Positions 38,225 to 47,248 are shown, counted from the first letter of the stretch. The stretch: 64,000 nucleotides of DNA from Alphaproteobacteria bacterium (GCA_024280895.1 JAJRPI010000072.1:38781-102780); one strand, 5' to 3'. Numbers and translations: made by a program. Notes: generated by a model from the sequence alone, not told the origin.

Positions 38225-38360
38225 AGGGCGGGTATAAGCGCGATGTCAGGAGGTGAAAAGAGGCCAACGCCATCCCGTGGCCGTTATTGATCCAAAGCCA
38301 TGGCTTTGTGCTATACGCCGACGAATAGAGCATCTGGCTATCCGGCCAATACCAAAGTAT

Positions 38361-38412
38361 ATTGACAGGAACAGGACTTCCCCCCCCGTAGATGATATAC
38401 TGAAGGGGGACT
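38361..38412 (+). promoter_or_regulatory. G-tract inverted repeat in CDF gene promoter region
   Basis: Upstream of the CDF-like gene, TTGACA (38362-38367) is followed by a run of eight Cs (38380-38387), TATACT (38396-38401) and GGGGG (38405-38409), making a C-tract/G-tract inverted repeat with an AT-rich centre. Similar C/G-tract operators are used by CsoR/RcnR-type metal repressors. The -35 to -10 spacing (28 bp) is too long for a simple promoter, so this is tentative. Confidence 0.35.
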
Positions 38413-38486
38413 GGAATAATTCCCGACACAAATAAAGATAGCGATCAAGAAGATTTGACCAGAATGTCAGATTATTGAAGGGCGTT

Positions 38487-39422
38487 ATGAACAGTAAAAA
38501 AAAGAGTGGTGGCCATTCTGGACATGCAATGCCAAAGGGCAATGTCCGGGCACTCAAAATATCTGGCTGGTTGACTGGCATCTACTTTCTCATTGAGTTG
38601 AGCATAGGTTACTGGAGTGGATCGATTTCCGTAATCTCCGATGCTTTCCATACGTTCTCTGCGGTTGGCGGCATTTTGATTGCATTGGTCGCTGGCCACT
38701 TTTCAACTCGCCCTGCTTCGCAATATGCAACATTCGGCCTAATACGATCAGAGATCATTGGAGCGCTGCTGAACGGTCTGTTCCTGCTTTTGATGGCGAT
38801 CTACGTGTTGTGGATGGGCTATCAGCGATTGATGTCGCCAGTGGAAGTTCCTGCTGGGCCAATGTTGCTTGCCGCAGCTGGAGGACTTGTCACAGAAATC
38901 ATTGCGTTGTGGCTGCTGTTTGGAAGCGATAAAGACAACCTCAATATGAAGGGAGCAATCTGGCATGTTGTCCAGACATTTGTTGGCAGCATTATCATCA
39001 TAGTTGCAGCTATCGTGATATACTTTACCAGTTTTTACCAGATCGACCCAATTCTTGGCATGTTATTCGGTCTCGTACTGTTCTGGGCTTCCTGGGGTAT
39101 TATCAAAGAAGCCACAACCATTTTGCTGGAAACAGTTCCCCAAGACCTCGATCTAAAAGAGATGATCACCACTATCGAAAAGTTCGAAGAGGTTCGCGAT
39201 GTTCATCATACCCACGCTTGGGCCCTAACAACCGGTAAAACCATTGTTTCCATGCATGTGCGCGTAGCTGACCTCGCGGTTCAAAAGGCATTGCTTGAGA
39301 AAATACATCACCTTTTGAAAGAGGAATATTCTGTCTATTTTTCTACGATACAGATAGAAACCCAATGCCCCGAAGGGGATGCCGCATCGGATATTGAAAT
39401 GAACTTGCATCCACATCATTGA
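38487..39422 (+). CDS. CDF-superfamily protein with altered transport site
   Basis: A 311-residue cation-diffusion-facilitator-like protein: about six membrane spans then a cytoplasmic domain (DVHHTHAWALTTGKTIVSMHV is the CDF C-terminal landmark, cited as DVHHTHAWALTTGKT). In span 2 the usual HxxxD reads HTFSA (SDAFHTFSAVGG); in span 5 the usual HxxxD reads HVVQT (GAIWHVVQTFVGS). Thus the two aspartates of the zinc site are replaced by Ala and Thr while both histidines stay. ATG 38487 is chosen over TTG 38475. Transport of Zn/Mn-type metals by the normal route is doubtful. Confidence 0.85.
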   Translation: MNSKKKSGGHSGHAMPKGNVRALKISGWLTGIYFLIELSIGYWSGSISVISDAFHTFSAVGGILIALVAGHFSTRPASQYATFGLIRSEIIGALLNGLFLLLMAIYVLWMGYQRLMSPVEVPAGPMLLAAAGGLVTEIIALWLLFGSDKDNLNMKGAIWHVVQTFVGSIIIIVAAIVIYFTSFYQIDPILGMLFGLVLFWASWGIIKEATTILLETVPQDLDLKEMITTIEKFEEVRDVHHTHAWALTTGKTIVSMHVRVADLAVQKALLEKIHHLLKEEYSVYFSTIQIETQCPEGDAASDIEMNLHPHH

Positions 39423-39587
39423 CGGAGCACACAAGCTGGCAGCGTCCACGCCTTCAAAGAATCCGATCTGGCCAAGGAATAATCTCGAGAGGCAAGCAGT
39501 TCACCTGAAAATAGTCACTATAGCGGGCGTTGGTGGCCCCGTGCGGGCCTTGCGCCCCCACGCAAAACCTTCTTTCAACACCGGGCG

Positions 39588-40715
39588 TTAAAGTACTTTG
39601 TTGAGTGCTTTTTCAAGGAAACCAATCGAGCGATCGATATTGTGGAGCTTGTCCAGGCCAAACAATCCCAGCCTGAAGGTTTGAAAATCATCTGGCTCAT
39701 CACAGCGAAGAGGAACACCTGCTGCGATTTGCAAGCCCTGCGCCGCAAATTTCTTGCCGTTTTGAATATCGGGATCATCGGTGTAACTGACAACCACGCC
39801 AGGTGCCTGAAACCCTTGCGCCGCAACGCTTTTTATTCCTTTGCTCTCCAGCAATGCACGCACCTTGTCCCCAAGCTCTTGTTGCTCGGCTCGCACCTTC
39901 TCGAACCCATATTGCTCGGTCTCGATCATGGTGTCGCGGAACTTGACCAGCGCATCTGTCGGCATCGTCGCATGATAGGCATGGCCGCCATTTTCATACG
40001 CCGCCATAATCTGTTGCCATTTACCCAAATCGCACGCGAAACTGGAACTCGTGGTCTCGTCGAGTTTTTTGTGAGCAGCAGAGCTCAACATAACCAATCC
40101 GCAGCACGGCGAGGCGCTCCAGCCTTTTTGCGGCGCGCTGATCAACACATCAACACCAGCAGCTTTCATATCGACCCAGATGGTTCCTGACGCGATGCAA
40201 TCCAGCACGAACAGCCCGCCAACCGAATGAACGGCATCAGCAAGAGCCCGCAGATAGCTATCAGGCAAAATGATCCCGGACGATGTTTCCACATGCGGTG
40301 CAAACACGATATCGGGTTTTTCAGATTGAATTTTGGCCACCGCCTCCTCAATGGGAACCGGAGCAAAAGCGGCTTGATGAGCGTCCTCTACCCTACGTGC
40401 TTTCAAAACGATGGTCTGAGAGGGAATATTTCCAGCGTCCAATATCTGGCTCCAGCGAAAACTAAACCAGCCATTGCGAATAACCAGGCATTTTTTATCA
40501 TTGGCAAACTGGCGCGCGACAGCTTCCATGCCATATGTACCACCGCCAGGCACGATGATCGCCGTCTCGCCATTGTAAACTTTTTTCAGGGTGGAAGAGA
40601 TGTCATTCATGACTTGTTGGAAGCTCGAAGACATATGATTGAGCGAGCGATCGGTAAAAACCACAGAAAATTCAAGAAGCCCATCCGGGTCAATATCAGA
40701 TCGTAAACCAGTCAT
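39588..40715 (-). CDS. Class V aminotransferase (serine/alanine-glyoxylate type)
   Basis: A 375-residue PLP enzyme of the alanine/serine-glyoxylate aminotransferase group. Landmarks are IIVPGGGTYGMEAVARQF, VETSSGIILPD, the cofactor-binding VLDCIASG, and the PLP lysine in SAPQKGWSASP. It could act on serine, alanine or an aminophosphonate. The start at 40715 gives 6-nt spacing to GGAG; 40718 is also possible. Its stop lies 166 bp past the CDF-like gene (convergent). The gap contains a GGCCCC/GGGCC hairpin near 39535-39549. Confidence 0.88.
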   Translation of the reverse strand: MTGLRSDIDPDGLLEFSVVFTDRSLNHMSSSFQQVMNDISSTLKKVYNGETAIIVPGGGTYGMEAVARQFANDKKCLVIRNGWFSFRWSQILDAGNIPSQTIVLKARRVEDAHQAAFAPVPIEEAVAKIQSEKPDIVFAPHVETSSGIILPDSYLRALADAVHSVGGLFVLDCIASGTIWVDMKAAGVDVLISAPQKGWSASPCCGLVMLSSAAHKKLDETTSSSFACDLGKWQQIMAAYENGGHAYHATMPTDALVKFRDTMIETEQYGFEKVRAEQQELGDKVRALLESKGIKSVAAQGFQAPGVVVSYTDDPDIQNGKKFAAQGLQIAAGVPLRCDEPDDFQTFRLGLFGLDKLHNIDRSIGFLEKALNKVL

Positions 40716-40839
40716 CATATTCTCCTTCGCCAAGAGGTTTGTTACATAATAAAATTCCTATAGGAAGGCTTGACCAAGAACAAGAAAACTCTTTTCCATG
40801 AAGGCAATGGTTGGCTTGTTGCGCCATATCAAATAAAAT

Positions 40840-40870
40840 GTGAGGTCCAGGTTACGCCCCTGGACCTCAC
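40840..40870 (-). terminator. Terminator after HiPIP gene
   Basis: GTGAGGTCCAGG (40840-40851) pairs perfectly with CCTGGACCTCAC (40859-40870). On the minus strand it is followed by ATTTTATTTG. It lies 31 bp after the HiPIP stop. Confidence 0.82.
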
Positions 40871-40900
40871 GATTAAAATACCGCTCTAACAATTGGCGTT

Positions 40901-41182
40901 TTATTTTGGAGCGTAAAGCTTGCAATAGCCGCTGGGACTAACCGAGCCATCGACGGCGGCGCATTTGCCATTGCCTTGATACAGAGCGCAGCTCTCACAT
41001 TTCTTGCCAGCGCTTGGAGAGCCTTGATAATTGACTGACTTTTGCGACACTTTGGCAGCTGCCGATTTGATGCCGACCATCAACATTGCGGTCCCACCCG
41101 CGATCGTCAACATAGTGCGGTCCAAAAATGTACGCCGTGTCAACTCGCTTGAACTCTTGTTTTTGTGTTGCTCATCTCGCAT
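40901..41182 (-). CDS. High-potential iron-sulfur protein (HiPIP), Tat-exported
   Basis: A 93-residue protein with a twin-arginine-like signal (LTRRTFLDRT near residue 15, then a hydrophobic stretch) and a C-terminal HiPIP domain: KCESCALYQGNGKC and GYCKLYAPK supply the four cysteines for a 4Fe-4S cluster. HiPIPs are periplasmic electron carriers, classically for photosynthetic or respiratory chains. The start at 41182 has GGAG at good distance. No photosynthesis genes are in the window. Confidence 0.87.
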   Translation of the reverse strand: MRDEQHKNKSSSELTRRTFLDRTMLTIAGGTAMLMVGIKSAAAKVSQKSVNYQGSPSAGKKCESCALYQGNGKCAAVDGSVSPSGYCKLYAPK

Positions 41183-41299
41183 TTTTATCGCTCCTTTTTG
41201 CGTTTTTCTCATTATGCCGATGTGCCAAATAGCAACCGACATTATAAGTATGATGCTCGGCAACAATGCACGCAAAGCACTCCAGGACACGATCGCGTG

Positions 41300-41338
41300 A
41301 AAAAACGTGAGCGGCCCAGATACGCATCTGGGCCGCTC
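41300..41338 (-). terminator. Strong terminator after Arg-rich secreted protein
   Basis: A perfect 13-bp stem, GAGCGGCCCAGAT (41309-41321) with ATCTGGGCCGCTC (41326-41338) and a 4-nt loop, followed on the minus strand by ACGTTTTTT. It ends the gene at 41360-41938 and separates it from the HiPIP gene. Confidence 0.92.
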
Positions 41339-41359
41339 ATTCATTCGATAAGCCTTGTT

Positions 41360-41938
41360 CTAAAACGCGGCACTGACACGGCGTATCCAGCGGAGGTACC
41401 ACCTGTCTTGAAACTGGATCTTGGCCTTGATCAGCGAACCACTGCAACGATCAATTTTGACGTTATAAGTCAAACCGTTGCGCTGGCGAGCCTTGAAGCG
41501 CAGGACCGTTGGGCGGATGCGCAAATTGTGAAACTTGCGCCATCCCTGTCGCCGCATATCCCGATGGATCTGACGAGGTGAGCGGCAGCTCATGGCAAAA
41601 TCATCTTCATAACGATCATCGTAATAGCCGCCCCGTCTTGAACGTTTATTACCTCTTTTATGTGATCGGTTCAGCTGCTTGTTGCGTGCACGGTTCAAGG
41701 TTTTACTTTTTCTGGGGGCGGGTCGGTCAAACAACCGATCCAGAGCGCGGCGTTCAGATTTATAGTTTCGATTGCGCCGATCATATCCCTGACTAACCTT
41801 GATGGGCTGATCGAAATAATGACGCTCTTGATTTGATGATCTGGCATTGCCGCTTGTTGGGATCAGCAACATAGGCACAACAAGTGCGACGACAACTCCA
41901 AGAGTTTTTGGTGAAATTATTGAATTTGATTGGGTCAT
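41360..41938 (-). CDS. Arginine-rich secreted protein, function unknown
   Basis: A 192-residue protein with a signal peptide or anchor (about residues 12-32, ending TSGNARS). The middle is strongly basic and probably disordered (KSKTLNRARNKQLNRSHK). The last ~70 residues look folded: CRSPRQIHRDMRRQGWRKF, VLRFKARQRNGLTYNVKI, DRCSGSLI with two cysteines. The C-terminal part recalls short beta-rich domains of rhizobial exported proteins. No function is assigned. Confidence 0.7.
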   Translation of the reverse strand: MTQSNSIISPKTLGVVVALVVPMLLIPTSGNARSSNQERHYFDQPIKVSQGYDRRNRNYKSERRALDRLFDRPAPRKSKTLNRARNKQLNRSHKRGNKRSRRGGYYDDRYEDDFAMSCRSPRQIHRDMRRQGWRKFHNLRIRPTVLRFKARQRNGLTYNVKIDRCSGSLIKAKIQFQDRWYLRWIRRVSAAF

Positions 41939-42071
41939 TTTCTGATCTCCCTACGAAGGTTTGAAGGCTTGGGTTACATGAAGTTTTGTGTTCATGATCC
42001 AACCCTACAAAAGCCCGTGTGAACCGTTCTGGAAGATCCTATTCATTCACCGTTCAATGATATGGCGAAAA

Positions 42072-42746
42072 TCAGGCGAGACCTTTCAAGAAGGCGCTCA
42101 GATCATCGGTGGCAAAGTCCACATAGGGTTCATCGCCCGAACCAAGGTCAATGGCGCCCGCATCGGCATGGTCGCCAAGTGTCCGCACCAGCACCGTTTT
42201 CATGCCAAGCTCAAATGGCACTTCAAGATTGCGGGCAATATCTTCAAACATGGCCGCACGAGTAGGGTCAACACCCGTCTGCTCGATCATGGTCGTATAG
42301 GTTTCTTTTGCTGGTTTTGGCACATAGCTCGAGGCCTTGATATCATGAACAGCATCGAACAGATCGACAATGCCAAGCCGCGCCATCACGGCATGCGCAT
42401 GAGCCGTTGAGCCATTGGTGAACACAAGTTTGCGCCCCGGCAACGCCGAAATATACTGCGCCAGAGCTGGCGCTGGCTGAACCGGCGAGTGATCAATATC
42501 ATGGACAAAATGCAAATAAGCCTCCGGGTCCATTTGATGGTTGACCATCATGCCGTTCATCGTCGTGCCAAAATCGCGGAAATAGCTCTTTTGCAAAGTA
42601 TAAGCTTCGTCGCGCCCAATCCCCAAATAATCGGCTACATATTGCGTCATGCGCTTGTCTATCTGGTCAAACAATTTACAACTGGCCGGATAAAGCGTGT
42701 TATCGAGGTCAAAAATCCAGTGCTCAATATGGTCGAAAGAATTCAT
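42072..42746 (-). CDS. HAD-family pyrimidine 5'-nucleotidase
   Basis: A 224-residue HAD phosphatase of the SDT1/pyrimidine 5'-nucleotidase group. Catalytic motif I is FDLDNTLYP (nucleophile and acid aspartates), motif II is VFTNGS, motif III lysine is in YVPKPAKET, and motif IV is MFEDIARNL. It probably dephosphorylates UMP/CMP-type nucleotides. It lies downstream of proB on the same strand, with repeat copy 3 filling the gap. Confidence 0.88.
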   Translation of the reverse strand: MNSFDHIEHWIFDLDNTLYPASCKLFDQIDKRMTQYVADYLGIGRDEAYTLQKSYFRDFGTTMNGMMVNHQMDPEAYLHFVHDIDHSPVQPAPALAQYISALPGRKLVFTNGSTAHAHAVMARLGIVDLFDAVHDIKASSYVPKPAKETYTTMIEQTGVDPTRAAMFEDIARNLEVPFELGMKTVLVRTLGDHADAGAIDLGSGDEPYVDFATDDLSAFLKGLA

Positions 42747-42757
42747 GTCATTCCCCT

Positions 42758-42874
42758 AATGCCCTCGCCGGGCCGGCAGCTTATTCCGCTGGAACCAAAG
42801 GCGAGCCTTTGGAAACCATTACCCCAAAACGGGTTCCAAGGGGTCAACCCTTGGTGCCGTCCGCATAGGACATT
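42758..42874. repeat. Cloverleaf-type intergenic repeat, copy 3
   Basis: A 117-bp element ending in GTCCGCATAGGACATT (42859-42874), with a decayed partner AATGCCCTCGCCGGGC (42758-42773). Two perfect internal hairpins are visible: CCAAAGG-N4-CCTTTGG (42795-42812) and CCAAGGG-N5-CCCTTGG (42836-42854). It fills nearly all the gap between proB and the HAD gene. Confidence 0.78.
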
Positions 42875-42879
42875 AAAAC

Positions 42880-43992
42880 CTACAGCAACACCATATCGTC
42901 GCGATGGATCATCGCTGTGCGTCCCTCATAGCCCAGTATGCCGACGATTTTCTTGCTGTGATGACCAATGATTTTTTGCGCATCGCTTGCCCCGTAGGCG
43001 CACAGGCCGCGGGCAATCTCAGCGTTGTTCTCATCACAAACAATCACCACATCACCGCGCTCAAAGGAACCTGACAGGCTTTTGATACCTGCTGGCAACA
43101 GGCTTTTTCCGCTCAAAAGCGCCTTGGCAGCTCCCGCATCTATGACCAGCTCGCCGCGACTTTCAAGGCCTCCGGCGATCCAGCGTTTGCGCGATGTCAC
43201 CGCATTGCCTTTGGCGCGAAACCAGGTGGTAAGAGCGCCATCAAATAACGCCTTTATGGGATGATCGCGCTGACCAGAAGCAATCAACATATGGACGCCT
43301 GCTTTGGTGGCGATTTTGCCGGCAAGTATTTTGGTAATCATGCCGCCAGATCCATAATCACTGCCCACCGACCCAGCCATCGCCTGGATTTCCTGGGTAA
43401 TCTCCGCGATATCGCCAAGATGTCTGGCATCCTTGTCATCCCCGGGCGGTGCCGTATACAGGCCATCGACATCCGACAACAAGATCAGCAAATCGGCACT
43501 CATCATGCTAGCCACACGCGCCGCCAGCCGATCATTATCGCCATAGCGGATTTCGCTGGTCGCCACCGTGTCGTTTTCGTTGACGATGGGCACTGCACCA
43601 AGTTTTAACAGGGTTGAAATGGTATCTCTGGCGTTCAGATAGCGCCCGCGCTCTTCCGTGTCGCCAAGCGTCACAAGCACTTGCGCAGCGATCAAACCGT
43701 GTGCCTTCAGGCGCTCTTCATAGGCGTGCGCCAAAGTGATCTGACCAACGCTAGCCGCCGCTTGACTTTCTTCCAGCTTCAAAGCACCTGACACCAAACC
43801 AAGCTGACCGCGCCCCAGCGCGATCGCCCCAGATGAGACAATCAGCACTTCACAGCCACGCTTGCCAAGCAGTGCCACATCAGTGATCAAAGATGACAGC
43901 CATTGATCTTTCAACCGGCCGCCCTCATCGATCAGCAAAGAGGAGCCGATCTTGATGACGATGCGTTTTGCGTTTTGCCATTCAGCTTTCAT
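42880..43992 (-). CDS. proB: Glutamate 5-kinase
   Basis: ProB phosphorylates glutamate in proline synthesis. The 370-residue protein has the amino-acid-kinase domain ([46 protein letters not shown]) and a C-terminal PUA domain (from about residue 275). It follows obgE by 29 bp, forming the common alphaproteobacterial obgE-proB pair. proA is not adjacent within the window; the next gene is the HAD phosphatase. Confidence 0.96.
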   Translation of the reverse strand: MKAEWQNAKRIVIKIGSSLLIDEGGRLKDQWLSSLITDVALLGKRGCEVLIVSSGAIALGRGQLGLVSGALKLEESQAAASVGQITLAHAYEERLKAHGLIAAQVLVTLGDTEERGRYLNARDTISTLLKLGAVPIVNENDTVATSEIRYGDNDRLAARVASMMSADLLILLSDVDGLYTAPPGDDKDARHLGDIAEITQEIQAMAGSVGSDYGSGGMITKILAGKIATKAGVHMLIASGQRDHPIKALFDGALTTWFRAKGNAVTSRKRWIAGGLESRGELVIDAGAAKALLSGKSLLPAGIKSLSGSFERGDVVIVCDENNAEIARGLCAYGASDAQKIIGHHSKKIVGILGYEGRTAMIHRDDMVLL

Positions 43993-44021
43993 GTTTGGTC
44001 CCGCTCAAAAACCTTGTTCTA

Positions 44022-45062
<1,041 letters not shown>

Positions 45063-45150
45063 CTATCTTTCTAATGCGCGCGCCTCGCGGCGCCCTCAAC
45101 GGGCGCCAGCAATAGGCAAGGCCGTCTGCCATGACGATAAGTTCGCCCCC

Positions 45151-45714
45151 CTACCCCAACCAATCCGTTGTCTCACATCTCATCAAATAGCCCGGCAAAT
45201 AGGTTCCTTGATACCGCGACCATAGCAAGGTTTGCTGAACCTGCTGAAAACCATTTTTCTCCATCACACGCCCAGATGCGCGATTTTGTTCCAGATATGT
45301 AGCCTCAACCGCCGGTGCATTCAATCTCTCAAATGTAAATGCAAGCAGCGCACCAACTGCCTCCGACATCAAACCGCGTCCCCAATGATCATGCCCCAAC
45401 CAAAAGCCTAATGAGGGACAAGGGTTGGCGCGAGCCAGAAGTTGGTCAACACTGATGACGCCTATGAGCTGATCTGCAGCGGTTTTTTCATAGATGCCAA
45501 AGGTAAAGCTGCTCACCCCCCAACTGGCATTTATGCGCCCGAACCAATTGGTTGCATCAATAAACGAATAGGGATGCGGCGCGGTTGCCAGATTTTCGAC
45601 AATCTGGCGCTTGCCCAGTTCGCTGGTGATCACGGGCAGATCTCGTCTGCTCGGTTTGTGCAGGGTTAATCTATCGCTCTCAAGTCTAAAACACTCTGCG
45701 TCATCATTCTTCAT
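45151..45714 (-). CDS. GNAT acetyltransferase (RimJ/RimL type)
   Basis: A 187-residue GNAT enzyme of the RimJ/RimL-like group. Landmarks are the strand pair SFTFGIYEKTA, LGFWLGHDHWGRGLMSEA (acetyl-CoA pyrophosphate loop), and EATYLEQNRASGRVMEKNGFQ, cited as NRASGRVMEKNGF. Such genes between rpmA and obgE are common in rhizobia. The start at 45714 has GGAG six bases upstream; the GTG at 45726 would overlap the terminator hairpin. The substrate is unknown. A GGCGCCC/GGGCGCC hairpin lies past its stop (45089-45107). Confidence 0.84.
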   Translation of the reverse strand: MKNDDAECFRLESDRLTLHKPSRRDLPVITSELGKRQIVENLATAPHPYSFIDATNWFGRINASWGVSSFTFGIYEKTAADQLIGVISVDQLLARANPCPSLGFWLGHDHWGRGLMSEAVGALLAFTFERLNAPAVEATYLEQNRASGRVMEKNGFQQVQQTLLWSRYQGTYLPGYLMRCETTDWLG

Positions 45715-45726
45715 CTCATGCTCCAC

Positions 45727-45758
45727 AAAAAAAGGGGCCGATCAAGGGGCCCCTTTTT
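45727..45758 (-). terminator. Terminator after rplU-rpmA
   Basis: AAAAAGGGGCC (45729-45739) pairs with GGCCCCTTTTT (45748-45758); Ts follow on the minus strand, and the hairpin is nearly symmetrical. It ends the rpmA transcript but lies only 13 nt before the GNAT start codon. Confidence 0.88.
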
Positions 45759-45822
45759 CATGGATGAGAAAATGCTCTACCGGACCTTATGATCGGTAGA
45801 GTTTGTCAATTTCATACCGTTA

Positions 45823-46104
45823 TTATTTTCCACTTGCCGCCGCAGCGTCGGTAATTGGCATCACGGAAATGAAAACCTTGCCGTTACGGCGGGTTTTGAA
45901 TTCAACATTGCCTTCGATCTTGGCGAAGATTGTGTGATCTTTGCCAATGCCAACGCCCGTGCCCGGGTGCCATTTTGTGCCACGTTGGCGAATAAGAATA
46001 TTGCCAGGGATCACGCTTTCGCCGCCATATTTCTTGACGCCAAGACGTCTGCCCGCGGAATCGCGACCGTTACGGGATGATCCGCCTGCCTTTTTATGAG
46101 CCAT
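45823..46104 (-). CDS. rpmA: 50S ribosomal protein L27
   Basis: L27 of the large ribosomal subunit, close to the peptidyl-transferase centre. The 93-residue protein starts [16 protein letters not shown] and contains the standard blocks [20 protein letters not shown] and [12 protein letters not shown]. It needs no N-terminal processing site of the Firmicutes type. It lies 43 bp after rplU and is co-transcribed with it. Confidence 0.97.
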   Translation of the reverse strand: MAHKKAGGSSRNGRDSAGRRLGVKKYGGESVIPGNILIRQRGTKWHPGTGVGIGKDHTIFAKIEGNVEFKTRRNGKVFISVMPITDAAAASGK

Positions 46105-46147
46105 AATTTATCTCCTTTACCTGTTCCCATCTAATCTGAGGGAACTA

Positions 46148-46819
46148 TTATTTCTTTTCGTCCGCCAAAGTTTTGGCTTGTGTCAGCCAGTCATCGCGCT
46201 CGATACGCCCTTTAAAGCTAAGAGCATCGTCAACCTTGGTGATCTCATCCTTGGACAGACCCGCCACTTGTTCATAGGTCGTAATACCCAGAGCATTCAG
46301 CTTGTCTTCAAGAGTTGGCCCAACGCCGCTGATTTTCTTCAGATCGTCAGCATCGCCAGCAGGAGCCGTAAACAATGGCACCATTGCGCCGCCGGTATCT
46401 TTTTTTGCTTCCGCTTTAGGCGCGGCCTTTTCAGATGCTGCTGCCTTGGGAGCGGCTTCTTTTTTAGCGGCAGCTTTTTTCGTGGCCTTTTGACCTGAGC
46501 CGAGCACTTCAAGGATTTTAACCTTGGTCAGCTCTTGGCGATGGCCATTTTTGCGGCGATAGTTTTTGCGGCGTTTTTTCTTGAAAACGATAATCTTGCG
46601 GCCACGTTTTTGCTCGATCACTTCGGCAGAAACGCTCGCTCCCTCAATTATGGGTGATCCAACGGTCGGGGCACCTTCGCCACCAATCATCAGCACCTCA
46701 TCGAACGAGATGGTTGCACCAGCATCGCCAGCAACTTTTTCAATTTCCAGGATATCATCAGCAATAACACGGTATTGCTTGCCGCCTGTCTTGATGACAG
46801 CGTATTTTTCAGCACTCAT
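46148..46819 (-). CDS. rplU: 50S ribosomal protein L21 with C-terminal helix-hairpin-helix extension
   Basis: The first ~103 residues are a normal L21 (YAVIKTGGKQYRVIADD, FKKKRRKNYRRKNGHRQ). An Ala/Lys-rich linker (about residues 110-150) leads to a ~70-residue domain: DLKKISGVGPTLEDKLNALG, then LSFKGRIERDDWLTQA. That tail is the helix-hairpin-helix type also attached to NuoE in alphaproteobacteria. The 223-residue length is about twice that of a bare L21. It is the first gene of the rplU-rpmA operon. Confidence 0.95.
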   Translation of the reverse strand: MSAEKYAVIKTGGKQYRVIADDILEIEKVAGDAGATISFDEVLMIGGEGAPTVGSPIIEGASVSAEVIEQKRGRKIIVFKKKRRKNYRRKNGHRQELTKVKILEVLGSGQKATKKAAAKKEAAPKAAASEKAAPKAEAKKDTGGAMVPLFTAPAGDADDLKKISGVGPTLEDKLNALGITTYEQVAGLSKDEITKVDDALSFKGRIERDDWLTQAKTLADEKK

Positions 46820-46871
46820 TAGGGCTTTTCCTCAAACTTTATCCCGCATCCTTCGGCGCTGCTCATTTATG

Positions 46872-46974
46872 CCGCACAACTGGTCCAAAAACCGGTTCCC
46901 ACTTTTTGGGTTGTGCTGTGTATATACCGCACAACTGGTCCAAAAACCGATTATCACCTTTTGGGTTGTGCTGT
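46872..46974. repeat. Tandem hairpin repeat in the rplU leader
   Basis: Two 48-bp copies (46872-46919 and 46927-46974) agree at 44 of 48 positions, with a 55-bp period. Each folds as GCACAAC-[bulge TGGT]-CCAAAAA paired with TTTTTGGGTTGTGC. The layout resembles hairpin repeats dispersed in rhizobial genomes. Together with the promoter at 47056-47083 it lies in the predicted 5' leader of rplU-rpmA. The rest of the 429-bp gap to the 2OG-oxygenase gene shows nothing else clear. Confidence 0.85.
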
Positions 46975-47055
46975 TAAGCAGACTTTGATTAATAGCCTCG
47001 GATAGCGCATTTGACGCAAAAAGGCCCTTGCCGATCTGCGCTCATCGAAGGCGCA

Positions 47056-47083
47056 AATATACGCGGTTTTTGACTCAAGTCAA
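47056..47083 (-). promoter_or_regulatory. Predicted promoter of rplU-rpmA
   Basis: On the minus strand TTGACT (47083-47078) and TATATT (47061-47056) are separated by 16 bp, a near-consensus sigma-70 promoter. It would give a ~230-nt leader containing the tandem hairpins before the rplU start. Confidence 0.65.
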
Positions 47084-47248
47084 CGAATATCATCGCCAAG
47101 GTGGCTAAACAAGATAAGGGTGACAGCACGCGCAGCTATGTTAGTATAAAAATGCCCTCTGTTCTGCCTTTTTTGGGGTAACATATAGACAAGAATTCCA
47201 GATTTTGAATTAATGCAGCTCATTCAAAGAAGCTTAGGGGAAACACAA

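Noticed and set aside
39423..39587. Possible gene remnant after the CDF-like gene
   Set aside because: A short open stretch before TAA looks protein-like, but it is too short and has no recognised match.
45089..45107. GGCGCCC/GGGCGCC hairpin as a fifth repeat copy
   Set aside because: It lacks the terminal AATGTCC-type repeats and the G-run core of the other copies.
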